From Siphonodentalium dalli (taxonomy: Eukaryota; Mollusca; Scaphopoda; Gadilida; Siphonodentaliidae), in NCBI GenBank assembly GCA_032622095.1, contig CP136064.1:193843948-193907947 (forward strand): DNA of 64,000 bases, read 5' to 3'. Below are positions 20,201 through 31,090 of this stretch, in pieces; the first letter of the stretch is position 1; every line of letters begins with the position of its first letter. Both the position numbers and the translations under genes were made by a program. The notes beneath the pieces are model-generated. The model did not search any database. It was given only the letters and a program-made list of their open reading frames with translations, and was not told the origin of the DNA.

Positions 20201-23200
20201 TTGTTTGTTTATGAGTTTTCGTCCAAAAACCAAAACCAAAACCACGTTTCATAACAACAAGGTTTAAATTGAGTTTTGAATTGTGAATGGAATGGTGGTG
20301 TAAGTTCAAGGACCTCTCATTATGTATAAAATATTCCACTGTAATTTAGTCAGGCGGAAATGATAGGCGTCTCTTAAAGGGGTACTGTACGCCATTTTCA
20401 ATAAATTCCCGGTGATAACAACGATATAATATCTAATATATAGAAAACTAAGTAATTTGAGTCGAAGATGTATTCTGTAAACGTTCAGGTTAATAGGTTA
20501 TCTTAAAATCAAAGTTAATAATTTGATATAAATTTTATTTATGGCCTGAGTCATAAATTAAATTACGAATTTCCGTGTACAAGACGTAATCAAAATAATT
20601 CACGGATAGTGGATTGGGCAAAGCGTGGCACACATGTTCATACGGGGCGTAAACTCAAGCCACTCACTGACTAGTGGCTATACAATGACTTAATGAGTAT
20701 ATCGGACTAGTGTGCATATAACATAACATTTATTTGATACATTTACTTGAAAACTGTCCAAAAATTACTCGACAACGACAATTGGTATTTTCGCGTTCCG
20801 GCTAATCTGCCATCCGTAACATTACTTCGTACTCAACAGACTTTCAAATAATGGTTACCTTATTCTACAACTCAGACGCTAAAGAAACCAACAACACAAG
20901 GTAAATTAATTTGAAGCATGCCGCTCCCGGTATAAGTGCGGGGAAACTGTTAGTTCATACTCAATACGCAAATGTGATGATACAATGTGTCTGCAAACGA
21001 TCTAACTATATATGTGTGAAGAATTTAAAACAATCATTATTCACAAACAGTGATTTTAATTGCTCCATTATAAATCGGTTAAAACAAAACAAAGAGTCCT
21101 TATCACCCCCCCCCCCCCTTTCTCCCCCTCCATCTTCTTCCCTCGAACTCACCTCTTATTCCCAATACCCTATATATTACAGAACCAATGTAATATCAGA
21201 TTTATCTATCTACTATATCTGACGCAAAATCCCAGGAAGAATTATATATACATTTTACAGGGCCCCTTCGTGGCACATATATAGAGAGCATGATCCCCCG
21301 AAGGGCCATGTACTTAAGTACTGTCGTTCTCCTTTTCTACCAGATACATGATAAATTACCATACCCAATACAATAATATAGTTATGTAATATCATGTTCA
21401 ATGCAATTTAGGTAACATATATCTGGTGGATAAATAAACAATGTTTAAACCGGGTTCACTAACAAAGATATATATTCAGTGTGTGTGCCGATGTGGCGTG
21501 TTCGGCATACTAGTTATTGCATGGGATATATCCCTTTTGACAACAGAATAATTTAGTTCTTATCTGAAGGGAGGAGTGTTCCTTGCTATTGCACACTGAA
21601 CCGGCGGAGAAAGGATTAGGTCCTGAAATTTCTCGATATTTAGGATATGCGTCGTGCTTTAGTTCTAGCCTATGTGTCGATAGGGAGATGTACTCGATTT
21701 AAAAATAAATGGTTGGGGGCTATCGACTATTTTCTATATAGAACTAAGATGGGTTGCTTATTATCACAAGAATCATAAATGTCTATTGCTGAATTCCAAT
21801 AATAGTATTGCCCCGATATGCATCACCAATCGTTGAAGATATATATGGCGCATATATATAGTATACGATTATATCTAAATCCGTAGCAACTTATTCTGGT
21901 ACGGCATTCAGACAACATGAACTTAAGCCGCTTTCACGCACTTGTCTGTTTTCCGTTTGCATTTTCCGGATGCGTTTTCCCGATCGTTTTAAGCATATAT
22001 AATATCGTTCGACCTTTCATCAGGGGGCGTAGGAAAGAAGTTTGTATCGGAGTGACCATATTCGATGGCCATATGATATCGGCGACAGCCGCAGGCTGGA
22101 TGTGGGGGAGAGCACGAGAGGGGTGTCCCCTATCATCGGTGGGGGGTCTGGGGTAACTCCCCCAGAAAAATATTCTTAATTTCAAACCCTCAGATCGCAT
22201 TTCGTTGCATCTGTGACAGCATTGGACTTTGTTTTTCTTGGCCCATTGCCTGTAAATATTATTTTTTTAAATCTCTATAAAGTTCACATTTTGTATTTCT
22301 AACACAATCCACCACGAAGTATACCCTTAAAATGTTGCATCAATAGGCATGGTTTCTGTGATTACGAATATACGTGACCAGAATCCTTTATTTGTACTCT
22401 ATCATATTTTGGGAAAAATTGGGTCCACAAAGACCTTAAACTGATGGAAAACGAATAAGTTAACACACACCCACCGCGGGGGGTCGGAGTGAGTAAACAA
22501 GGGCGTAGAGTGGCTAACGCTCACGATCAGTGACCAAGTCTGTCCAAACAAACACTTGCCTACCCTTAACATGCCAAATCTCGTTCTCTATCTGTCGAAC
22601 TTCAACAGATTAATGTATATTGACGAATCGCGATAGCGCAAACACATATTTATATTACATTATAAACAACCTATTTCTAATTGTCAGTAACAGCAGTGTT
22701 TCTTGATCTCTTGACACGGTTCGTGCTGAATGAGATGTCCGAACGGTTACAAGACGACATTCGCGGGGTTTACATTTAATCTTATGGCACTATATTTGAA
22801 TTAGTTATCGAAATTATTCCAAAATCTCGAGAGCTTCATGATTCCGATATTATCTTATAACGAACCAAAGCCAGACGCTTTGGGTCGTTTATAGACTATA
22901 TCTTATTTTGTGACGTCACCAATTATTATCTAATACGACGCTGCTGTTTTGAATTTCGCGAGCGCTTTTGTCGCACAGTAGATCGGTGGGCTTAAAGCAT
23001 TAATGCCGTGATCGGAAAATCTTGGTCCTGCACATGTCTTTCGATTACTGGTATTGCAAATGAGAATTATGAATATTGAATTACAATGTAAGTTCATTCG
23101 TAGCGTTAGTTTACCTTTTATTGCGAAAATAAGACCAGTCTACACACATAGGGGCGAGTGAAAAGTGATCGAAATTCCTGATGTGAAATATAATAAGAAT

Positions 23201-23373
23201 GTCATCACGAATTTACCGTTCTACTGGGCATTTAATGTACAGCACTTGGTACGGTGCAGTACTGTGCGAAACGAAATAACATATATTTAATAAGGAATTA
23301 ATTGTTATCATAAGACTATATAGTACATACATGCATGTGATAATCCATAAATATACTATTTTCTGGAATCGAG
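20201..23373. other. No recognised gene; scattered low-complexity DNA
   Basis: I see a C13 tract at 21107-21119, and a GC-rich block at 22080-22170 whose minus strand reads CTGGGGGAGTTACCCC then AGACCCCCC, a motif I associate with dispersed repeats. A short hairpin is at 22858-22893 (AACGAACCAAAGC against GCTTTGGGTCGTT). Open frames at 20911-21284 and 21917-22156 are unrecognised. No splice-bounded exon could be defended. Confidence 0.3.
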
Positions 23374-23560
23374 AGGAAACACATGATTGTTCGTCGATTT
23401 TCGTTGAAATCGACACGGTGACACCTTTGAGTGAAATGAACAGCTATGAAATGGACACGCTTCTCGGTATAGTATCTCCGCCGCAGTGTTCACCCAGCGT
23501 CAAGAAAAGAAATAAATTGGTTAAATGCATTAAAGATGTTCCCATTCCCCTCTCGACAAG
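23374..23560 (+). CDS. Orphan exon candidate, function unknown
   Basis: An open stretch of 187 bases lies between a possible acceptor (TATTTTCTGGAATCGAG|AG) and a donor-like site (TCGACAAG|GTATAA at 23561). The translation (ETHDCSSIFVEIDTVTPLSE, MNSYEMDTLLGIVSPPQC, SPSVKKRNKLVKCIKDVPIP) is balanced in charged and hydrophobic residues and lacks the Tyr/Ile-rich composition of the surrounding noise frames. It is unrecognised. No partner exon was found, so it may be an exon of a gene with long introns or a chance open frame. Confidence 0.25.
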
Positions 23561-24331
23561 GTATAACTATTTTCACTTTGATGTTGGTACTAGTAGTTTA
23601 TAACCATGAATAGTCAAGATGTCGATCAAGAGTGCCGGGAAGTACGACCTGCCTAATTTATATTCGATATTACGATTGGGGTCCATTCATTCGACGAACC
23701 CAGGAAATATAACCTTATGTGAATCTTATTTGGAAGGAATACCAAGGAATCTATAAAGTGATTTTGATGAAAAGAACAAAAAACGAAAAAAAAGGCCACA
23801 GTTACCCTCGTGTGAGTGGTTTTGCTTTGGTTCGTTAATTCGTTTGGCCTCTTGGTAGGATTTGTTTCTCGTCGTTACACCTTTAGATTCGAAACTCATA
23901 ATCCCAAATAGGATTGCTCTGTGTGGGCGTTGGCATATTTGATATATAACTGCTTTGGTACAGTCTCTCGATCGTCACCAGTGCTAGAACATCTTGCATA
24001 CATTATTTCATTGCGGCTACCAGTTTGTTGACCGTGACCGTACTTATGGCACCTGGATATCACACGTCGTTATATGCCGCAATGACATGCTATTGTACTC
24101 TATATTTAACGTAGCGAATTGATTGATCGATTCAATCACCTAGCTTAAAGATACGAATGGTCTTCGCGATGAGTATTGCTGTTAAAATAGTCACACCCGT
24201 TCAAATCACCATAACAGACAGAATATTAAAATATAGACTGATTTTGTTCTTATACCAATCATAAATATCGCATAAATATGCTATTATCAATATCGTACGC
24301 AGTGTTGGCAATATGTTACAATACAGTACCT
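23561..24331. other. Nothing recognised except a repeat fragment
   Basis: The interval 24190-24265 carries the reversed arm of the repeat at 5502-5932 (CAAATCACCATAACAGACAG, TTGTTCTTATACCAATC). The rest is AT-rich with no identified gene. Confidence 0.35.
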
Positions 24332-24650
24332 AAAGAGTGTGCGATAAACAAAACACTCAACACCAGGGAGATTCCACTTAATGAACTTTGGTTAAAACTG
24401 TACCATGTTGTCCATACCATAACGTTATAGCGCTCGCTAATCCTCACCACTCACCACAATATGTCGGCGTTGAATGGGTCACGGTCAATCAATCTCCCAA
24501 GAACATCACCACGTACGGTGTTGAATGTTTTGCTTATCGCACACTCTTTGTGTTCTGTCGGTTCGCACATATGTGTTTTGTGGATAATATCGTATTCATG
24601 CTATCAATATACTATACTATTAGTATATTCTTGAGGAAATTGACAACGAA
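24332..24650 (+). mobile_element. MITE with AAAGAGTGTGCGATAA inverted ends (copy 1)
   Basis: Left AAAGAGTGTGCGATAAACAA (24332) and right TTGCTTATCGCACACTCTTT (ending about 24549) are near-perfect inverted repeats around about 180 bp. A reversed copy lies at 36705-37022, with extra shared flank (24551-24650 against 36705-36810: CATATGTGTTTTGTGGATAAT, GTATATTCTTGAGGAAATT; positions rather than continuous text). Both carry an internal AATCCTCACCACTCA block. Non-coding. Confidence 0.6.
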
Positions 24651-25066
24651 CTTAGCCGGACCGACATGTCCTTGATTTTGACGACTCGCGCGATACGACC
24701 ATGCAGTTGTAATTGACTTCTTTCGTTTAATAGGTGCAAACCCCAATTCTGTGTAATTTCGCAACTGTGAGCAATGTCTGGACATGAAGACGATACAAAC
24801 ATAGGTTAAAACACACAGCGACTCTTTATTTCTTCTGTGTCGTTATGTATATTTAACGAAATTTGTGGATGTTTCAATGTCGATGGTTCTGTACATATCT
24901 TATTCCTTACCACTATTACCTGGGGAAGAAACAACATTTACAACAATCTATATATCCTGGAAAACGGTAGATGATACACTTCATGATGACCCGATCTGCT
25001 GTCGATATCGCTTATATACTATATAGGTTGTAGGTATCCTCGTCGGCTGAGATGGCTACAACTATG
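24651..25066. other. Nothing recognised
   Basis: AT-rich sequence. A reversed ACTCTTTATTT motif at 24820-24835 resembles the AATAAAGAGCG family. No gene signal was seen. Confidence 0.3.
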
Positions 25067-25618
25067 TTGGCTCCTTTACCAAACACATCCATGACAGACA
25101 CGGTACCACGATATGAGTTTTTCTAACCGTCCTGGTGAACTTATTCTACATCGGGCCTACACCATGCACGTGTGGGGGACATATTTTATCTCATATAATT
25201 TAAATGGACACATATATGTTAAACTATGTTGAATTCGCATGAATGTTCATGCTTTTTTTCATTCAAGGCCACGGTCTAAATGGGTATATAGGGTTGCATG
25301 TGTTCATTCTAGGTCAGACAAATGTAGTCAATATGTCACTAGTTGGCTCCTTTACCAAACACATCCATAACAGACACGGTACCACGATATGAGTTTTTCT
25401 AACCGTCCTGGTGAACTTATTCTACATCGGGCCTACACCATGCACGTGTGGGGGACATATTTTATCTCATATAATTTAAATGGACACATATATGTTAAAC
25501 TATGTTGAATTCGCATGAATGTTCATGCTTTTTTTCATTCAAGGCCACGGTCTAAATGGGTATATAGGGTTGCATGTGTTCATTCTAGGTCAGACAAATG
25601 TAGTCAATATGTCACTAG
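25067..25618 (+). repeat. Near-identical 276-bp tandem duplication
   Basis: Two adjacent copies (25067-25342 and 25343-25618). I see a single difference (CCATGACAG against CCATAACAG). The last 69 bases of copy 2, with the next four bases, also form the left arm of a perfect inverted repeat whose partner is at 26981-27053. The unit contains no gene. The identity implies a recent event or unresolved haplotypes in the assembly. Confidence 0.9.
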
Positions 25619-27053
25619 TAACATATTCATTCTTTTTTTCATTCAGACATGTTATTTAGTATTTCCTTCTGCTTAATCCACTGATACATGTAAACTTGTT
25701 GAATCAATGATTAGTGTTCAATCCCATATTTGTGTGAGTAAAGTACATACTTGCCAGTCTATTAAGATGGCATATATCACCCAAAATAAGCCATAAATTA
25801 AACACTCAAACTTTCCATCATTTACATGTATTAACAACGCAGTTTGTGTAATCAGTAAATTGTAAGTGGTGTATTATCAACTGCACTAGTGTCGTACATC
25901 TCATCTCGTCATATCATCTCTGATATCTATAATTGGGAAATGAAAATCGAAAGTCCCCAGGAAAGCAAATTAATTAACACACTCTCGCGGAGAAGACAAT
26001 GTTCCGAATTATCGAGGGCGAATGTGTAAGATTCACTGATGACTAATTACACTGGTTACAACCATCCACGCGTACCATATGAGATTATCGACTGGTCGAA
26101 CGAACTGAGGCAATTGTAGAAACGGATAATCCCAGGAGTTTATATATATACGGACCAATTAACCTACACTAACTACGCAGTAAAATGAAAATAACCAGAA
26201 CTTACGGCACATTTGACATAATTGATTCCCGTTGAAATTCCCCGTTCTTAACAACGTTTGACCGTAACTTGTTTGACATGATTTACCGATGTGTTCTCTC
26301 CCTCGAGACATGCGTGGTATCTTTCACATTGTTGGATTTGTTTCACATGTGTGGATAAAATGATGAAAATGACAATAATGTGTCGATATTATTCCACTGA
26401 AGGGAGTTTCGTGGGAAATATTTAATAATTTGGCAAGCTATTTATTCTTAGATCGTGTAGGTCCATTTCGTTCGGATTGAACGTAGTTTCGACCGCTAGG
26501 CCATGTCACGATTAAGAATCTGGAGACCCCAACTGGTATCAAACTGGAACAAAGTTTATGTCCATCAACAATTTACAATTAATTGCACACAATAAAAGAT
26601 GCAGAAAAAAACATTGTAGATGGCAATTGAATAACAAAAACAAGAAATTTACCTTGGAAATATAACTGTAAAAATTATTGTTTCCTGATTCACTGTAAAC
26701 ATGTTCTCGGACTAAAGAACATCATGCTGACAGTAGTTGGAAGACCAGGAATGTGGTCTCTCACCCAAACTTTAACCCACAAATACATTTGTTTTTAAAC
26801 TCAAACGTTTTTCTTCGCGTCGTCGTGTTGAACTTATCAACTGATATATCAACCTATATTTCTGGAGATTATGACGATTGTTTTGAACCAACAAGCTCAA
26901 CTTGTGAATATTTGTCTGATATCACCATTTCCTGTTATACATGTTCTGGAAATGAAGCAATATATATTTCTATCAGCTGCGTTACTAGTGACATATTGAC
27001 TACATTTGTCTGACCTAGAATGAACACATGCAACCCTATATACCCATTTAGAC
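25550..27053. mobile_element. 1.5-kb segment with identical 73-bp inverted ends
   Basis: The left arm 25550-25622 (starting GTCTAAATGGGTATATAGGG) and the right arm 26981-27053 are exact reverse complements by my reading. The arms end CACTAGTAAC at the inner side. The 1358-bp interior contains one + strand frame (26753-27013, 86 codons, Cys/Ser/Thr-rich, unrecognised) ending inside the right arm. No target duplication is obvious. It could be a young TIR element or an inversion/duplication product. Confidence 0.55.
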
Positions 27054-27583
27054 GTAAAAGACCCAAACTCGGAAATCGATTTCACAAAGAAGGTAGCCAC
27101 GAGCTATGTTCTGTGTGTTGGTGATTTATCACATTAAAACAAAGTGATTCGTGTCATTTGTCGTAGAAACGGGTCATTCAACTCCGACTAAATAGCAAGG
27201 TAGCGACCTAAACATCTCGCATATCCATGTGAGTCTCGCGAGACTTGACGTCATCCATCACGGTGTTGTCATCTGCCCATTAGTGGACGTACTGATGAAC
27301 GCGATAAGCAATGGTGGATAAGTGGCTTTTTGTCCGTCATTATTAAGCTTTTTACTGAACCAGGAATCCCGATGATCTGAAAGAAAGCTGACCAGTGCAC
27401 AATGTAATTCTCTAAGGTATTGTTATCTTTTGGGTTTCTTCCGGCCTCTGAGTGATGCCATAAAACAGGGAATTGTACGTTGAATATGATCAATATGCTG
27501 AATTCATATGCGTGCATCTTTGTAGAGATTTACATTATATTTTACGATCATTATGTCCAGACATAAATTTGAGTATTTGCACA
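27054..27583. other. Nothing recognised
   Basis: A minus-strand frame at 27269-27517 has no known motif. No repeats with partners in the window were noticed. Confidence 0.3.
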
Positions 27584-27725
27584 GGGGGTGGGGGAACTGC
27601 AGCCACAGGGTGGAAAAAACTGTTTTCTTCGGTTTGGGTACCCCCCCCCCCCCCCACAAAAACAGCAAAAACTGCAGTTTTTTCCACTGACCATTTGCCC
27701 CCCCCCCCCCCCCCCCACAAAAATC
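27584..27725. repeat. G/C-homopolymer cluster
   Basis: A C run of about 15 at 27642-27656 and another of about 19 at 27699-27717 flank two inverted AAACTGCAGTTTTTTCCAC-type words (27605-27690). A G-rich GGGGGTGGGGG lies at 27585-27595 on the same strand. There is strong potential for secondary structure. Open frames rich in Gly or Pro here are translations of the homopolymers and not genes. Confidence 0.8.
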
Positions 27726-27945
27726 AAATCTACCCCAGCCGGACAACAACTCGGTTCGACCGGAAACCGGAAAAAACACCGGAGCATACAATTCACGAGA
27801 AGGTGCTTGGTAACTTAGTTTAGATTATTATGACTAAAATGGTCATTGTCTACCAGTAGAACGCAGCTTTGTACCTCGTGATGTCATGACATGTACAAAC
27901 ATGTATATTGGTGATCGCAACGACGCGTTGTATGCACTTTAAAAA

Positions 27946-28272
27946 ATGACAACTAGTCATTATCTCGACTTTGAAAAAGATGCAAATGAGATGAGTGAGA
28001 TACCAGCATATAACTGTTTTCTGATACCATTGGAGGAGAAATTGTTTAATACATGGGATAGTTCTGCAGTAAAAATTTGCCAAATAAGCGATCGCAGGGT
28101 AGAATTCTGCATTCGACTGGTAGACACTGACATAGTCGGCATTATTAAGAGGGTTAATGGGGTCAATATCACATGTAAACCAAGACAGTGGTTATCCAAA
28201 ATTGTTTTAGGTGGATTGTACTACTCATGTACTACTATGATTTGGATATTAAGGTTAATCCATATTCTATAA
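27946..28272 (+). CDS. Unassigned open frame, 108 codons
   Basis: Starts ATG in A-rich context (AAAAAATGACA) and encodes a mixed-charge sequence (MTTSHYLDFEKDANEMSEIP, AYNCFLIPLEEKLFNTW, DSSAVKICQISDRRVEFCI) with a hydrophobic C-terminal end. The composition is protein-like, unlike most open frames in this window, but I recognise no domain. It sits just upstream of the minus-strand LINE remnant at 28505, so it could be part of another decayed element. A second short frame (28328-28486) follows in the same direction. Confidence 0.25.
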   Translation: MTTSHYLDFEKDANEMSEIPAYNCFLIPLEEKLFNTWDSSAVKICQISDRRVEFCIRLVDTDIVGIIKRVNGVNITCKPRQWLSKIVLGGLYYSCTTMIWILRLIHIL

Positions 28273-28327
28273 AATGAGAGAAAATTGAAGTTGTGAGTCT
28301 GAAAATACATATTTGGAAAAAAATTAC

Positions 28328-28486
28328 ATGCAAATTTTTTCCGACAAATACAATATTGATTGTCTTGTAAATGATTGCGATATAAGTCGTAATGCAGGTT
28401 GCTACACCCTAGCCGTAGTCGACAGTGGAAAAGTTGACTTCGTCTTGTGTAAAAAAAAATTCGTATGTATTTTCACACACACCTAG
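28328..28486 (+). CDS. Unassigned short frame, 52 codons
   Basis: ATG to TAG, reading MQIFSDKYNIDCLVNDCD then ISRNAGCYTLAVVDSGKVD then FVLCKKKFVC. It has five Cys residues and a soluble, protein-like composition. It may be an exon related to the preceding 108-codon frame. No splice sites are convincing and no family is recognised; chance is possible at this length. Confidence 0.2.
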   Translation: MQIFSDKYNIDCLVNDCDISRNAGCYTLAVVDSGKVDFVLCKKKFVCIFTHT

Positions 28487-28504
28487 ATTACACAGTTTGG
28501 ACAA

Positions 28505-29300
28505 TAGTCCCTTTTCCAAACTTTATCAAAAGCTTTGCTTGTCACAGAAAGACACCTGATTTCTTTGCCTTCGTCTAAAGATGAAATAAGATAATGATAT
28601 ATGTATGTTAGTTGGAATATGGTACTGTCGTTTGGAGTGAAACCGGATTGTAAATCTGTTAGGAGCTTATTTTCTTACAAGTATTTTGATAAATGTCGAA
28701 AGATACATTTCTCAAATATTTTCGAGAGGCAACTTAGCAATGAAATCGGACGATAATTCGATGGCATAGTTGGATCTCCATTTTTAAAGATGGGACAAAC
28801 GTTTGCTCTCTTTCACTCATCAGGTAAATAGGAATATTTTTAAAATTCGTTAAATATATAGCACATATGATTTGCTATGGCCGTAGCACAGTTCTTTATA
28901 ATTTTGGGGCTGATACCGTCATCGCTACTGGCCTTTGCTGCTTTAACGCTTGCTAGGGATTCCAATACATGTACATCTTTGGGTGTGGTCTGAACACGTT
29001 TCAAGGTACAATTTTTAGATCTAGATAATAGTGGTGGTTCCCTTTTACCAGATTCTGGCAGGGACGATGTAGAGATGAAGTAATTATTCAATATTTATGA
29101 TTTAGAATTGTTATCTGTGTATACGTTATTGTCCTCGCAAAGTTCCGGAATAGGTTTACGGTCTGGAGCCATGAGTCTATTAAGAGTTTTCCACAACACG
29201 GAGGACTCGGTAAAAGAATTGCCGAGGAGTTTGTTTTTTTGTTCATTTCCAGAGTCTGATTTGACATTCTTTGATCCACCAAATTCGAGATATATATATA
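28505..29300 (-). pseudogene. Non-LTR retrotransposon reverse transcriptase, broken
   Basis: The minus-strand translation runs, from 29300 downward: a linker between endonuclease and RT (LWKTLNRLMAP, ELCEDNNVYTDN); the start of the RT (VLESLASVKAAKASSDDGIS then PKIIKNCATAIANH); then RT block [18 protein letters not shown]; block LQSGFTPNDSTIFQLTYI; and the beginning of the palm motif SKAFDKVW. The Asp expected in the F-D-SKAFD position is not seen (LSVTSKAFD). Stop codons interrupt the frame near 29098, 28845, 28808 and 28671. Downstream palm motifs (YADD region) are missing: the copy stops near 28505. It looks like a CR1/L2-type LINE. A 97-bp piece of it is repeated in inverted orientation at 29448-29544. 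Confidence 0.85.
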
Positions 29301-29349
29301 ATACTTCTGTAGCCGATAAAGGTCTGTATCCTAGCTGTATGATGATGGA

Positions 29350-29421
29350 TTGTGAAATAACACCTTTAAGACCTTTGAAATTTATATAAATTTCAAAGGT
29401 CTTAAAGGTGTTATTTCACAA
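29350..29421. repeat. Perfect 72-bp palindrome
   Basis: The 36-base arms TTGTGAAATAACACC ... TTTGAAATTTAT are exactly complementary with no loop (centre TTTAT|ATAAA at 29385/29386). Part of the right arm (AAATTTCAAAGGTCTTAA) is repeated directly at 29423-29440. It lies within the LINE remnant, just before the inverted duplicate of its RT segment. No palindrome this long is expected by chance. Confidence 0.9.
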
Positions 29422-29447
29422 TAAATTTCAAAGGTCTTAAAATTGAA

Positions 29448-29544
29448 TCCAAACGACAGTACCATATTCCAACTAACATACATATATCATTATCTTATTT
29501 CATCTTTAGACGAAGGCAAAGAAATCAGGTGTCTTTCTGTGACA
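29448..29544 (+). pseudogene. Inverted duplicate of a LINE reverse transcriptase segment
   Basis: These 97 bases are the exact reverse complement of 28540-28636. On the + strand they encode PNDSTIFQLTYIYHYLISSL followed by DEGKEIRCLSVT, the same RT piece found on the minus strand. The flanks are unrelated on both sides. The duplicate is younger than the mutations that broke the frame, or is kept identical by repair. See the finding on template switching. Confidence 0.9.
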
Positions 29545-30400
29545 CCTTTGTGTAGATTCTCTCAAATGGTACATCGGTATTACCATGATAGGGTAATAAT
29601 AAAGATAGTTTGTGTGGTCAGTTGGAAACTACTGATATGTGTCTTTAAGAGTATTATTGATGATATATAATGTTAGGCCCACATTTATTATCAGAAAGTG
29701 AATACCATTTTTCATTTTGGGACAATGACAGTATAAGTATACAGCAAAGATCTAACTGCTCTACTACCATAGAGCTATTAGTGAGTATTCTCGTGTAATT
29801 AGACGGGCATTCAATAACATAAGAAACTCTTCGTAGATTTATATGAATAGTGTTTCGCAGATCATACGTCACAACATCCCAGTTATATACGTTTTGAATT
29901 GCTTCACACATAGATGCACGCAATGCCTCGTCGCGACACAGAAGCCACATACACCAACATACAATTATGTTTTCGAATCACCATGTATTTCTAATATATT
30001 TACAACTGTATTCGATGTTGACTTAAGTTTCGTGCCACAAACGTCATTACTCAACTAACAGATCTCTGCAGAGCAATATAGATATACAAAGACACGCAAC
30101 AACACATAATACCACATGAGATTCGGTTCCGGGCCTCATCCTATGATGCAATAATTATACATAGTGTATAGTTTAGTAAATGTGATACGTGATACCTTTC
30201 TGGCCAAATGTATGTATTCGTTTCTCTGTTGTCGGTCTTTTGTTTCGAGTAGATGGCAAATATAGATACACTTTTCGAAGTATCCCACAATACTCTGGCT
30301 AGATCGGTAAAGTTACTAGAGGTGATGATAGAGGTTCAACCATCCAGGGACTCGAGACGTCGAGTTGGATCTCAAAAGGTCTACACATAATTGAACCCAT
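29545..30400. other. No recognised gene
   Basis: A minus-strand frame of 98 codons (29654-29950) reads MWLLCRDEALRASMCEAIQN and continues protein-like for about 60 residues, but it matches nothing I know and lacks splice context. The rest is AT-rich. Confidence 0.25.
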
Positions 30401-30662
30401 TTAACACTTTCTATAATAAATCCACATTGATGAGTAGTTATCCCGTAGGAAATATTCAGATAATATGTTCAACAAAACGACCAGAAGTGGTTTGTTGAAC
30501 TTATTATCTGAACATATCTCCCAATAAATATGACTTCTTCACTTTTATTTTATCTGTCGTCTTCTTATATTATTTGTACACACCTCCAAATCAATAATAG
30601 AACATTGCGGTGTACACTTCTATAACAGAATGGGGGAATCTATTTAGTATAGAAAGGGTTAA
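30401..30662. mobile_element. TTAACCCTTTCTA MITE, copy 2
   Basis: Bounded by TTAA at 30401 and 30659. The right end TTTAGTATAGAAAGGGTTAA matches the family at 7136-7340 and 4255-4287; the left end TTAACACTTTCTATAATAAA is its diverged complement. It includes a local hairpin (GTTCAACAAAACGACCAGAA against GGTTTGTTGAAC, about 30466-30503). Non-coding. Confidence 0.6.
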
Positions 30663-30828
30663 TGTGTTATTTTCTTTCACTGAAAACTAGGACAAAAGAA
30701 AAAAACAAAGGTGTTGGTAGAAGCTATTGACGTCTGATTTTATCCTTATTTCTGTAGAAGTACAATTGTTGTTTCTTATTCCTGCACCGCAGGGTCGCAT
30801 CTACATGTGGTGTCTTATGTTGGTGTCA

Positions 30829-31074
30829 TTAACCATTTATATACTAAATGAAATTCACACTCAGTTATAAAAGTCTACATGGAATGGTCTGTCATTCAGT
30901 TAGAGGGGTGTCCAGAAAAAATGAGAAGACAGACATACGAAAAAATAATACAGTGCAGGGATTCATATTCACTTCTGGGAATTTTTCAGACAATCAATTC
31001 TACAAACGACTTATTATCTGAACATTTCGCACGGGAACTACTCGCCAATCGGTATTTAGTGCACAAAGGGTTAA
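30829..31074. mobile_element. TTAACC MITE, copy 3
   Basis: TTAA at 30829 and 31071. The interior shares CTCAGTTA-AAA-GT(C/A)TACAT-GGAATGGTCT and TTATTATCTGAACATTTCGCACGGG-like words (by position) with 7136-7340. The right end AAGGGTTAA is kept. It lies 16 bp from the next element (31091-31522), and only 166 bp from the previous one, so three TTAA elements are clustered. Confidence 0.5.
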
Positions 31075-31090
31075 AGATGCATACTCCGAA

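Noticed and set aside
27473-27823. Gly- and Pro-rich open frames on both strands
   Set aside because: They are translations of the long C/G homopolymer runs in several frames, with no start context or domain.
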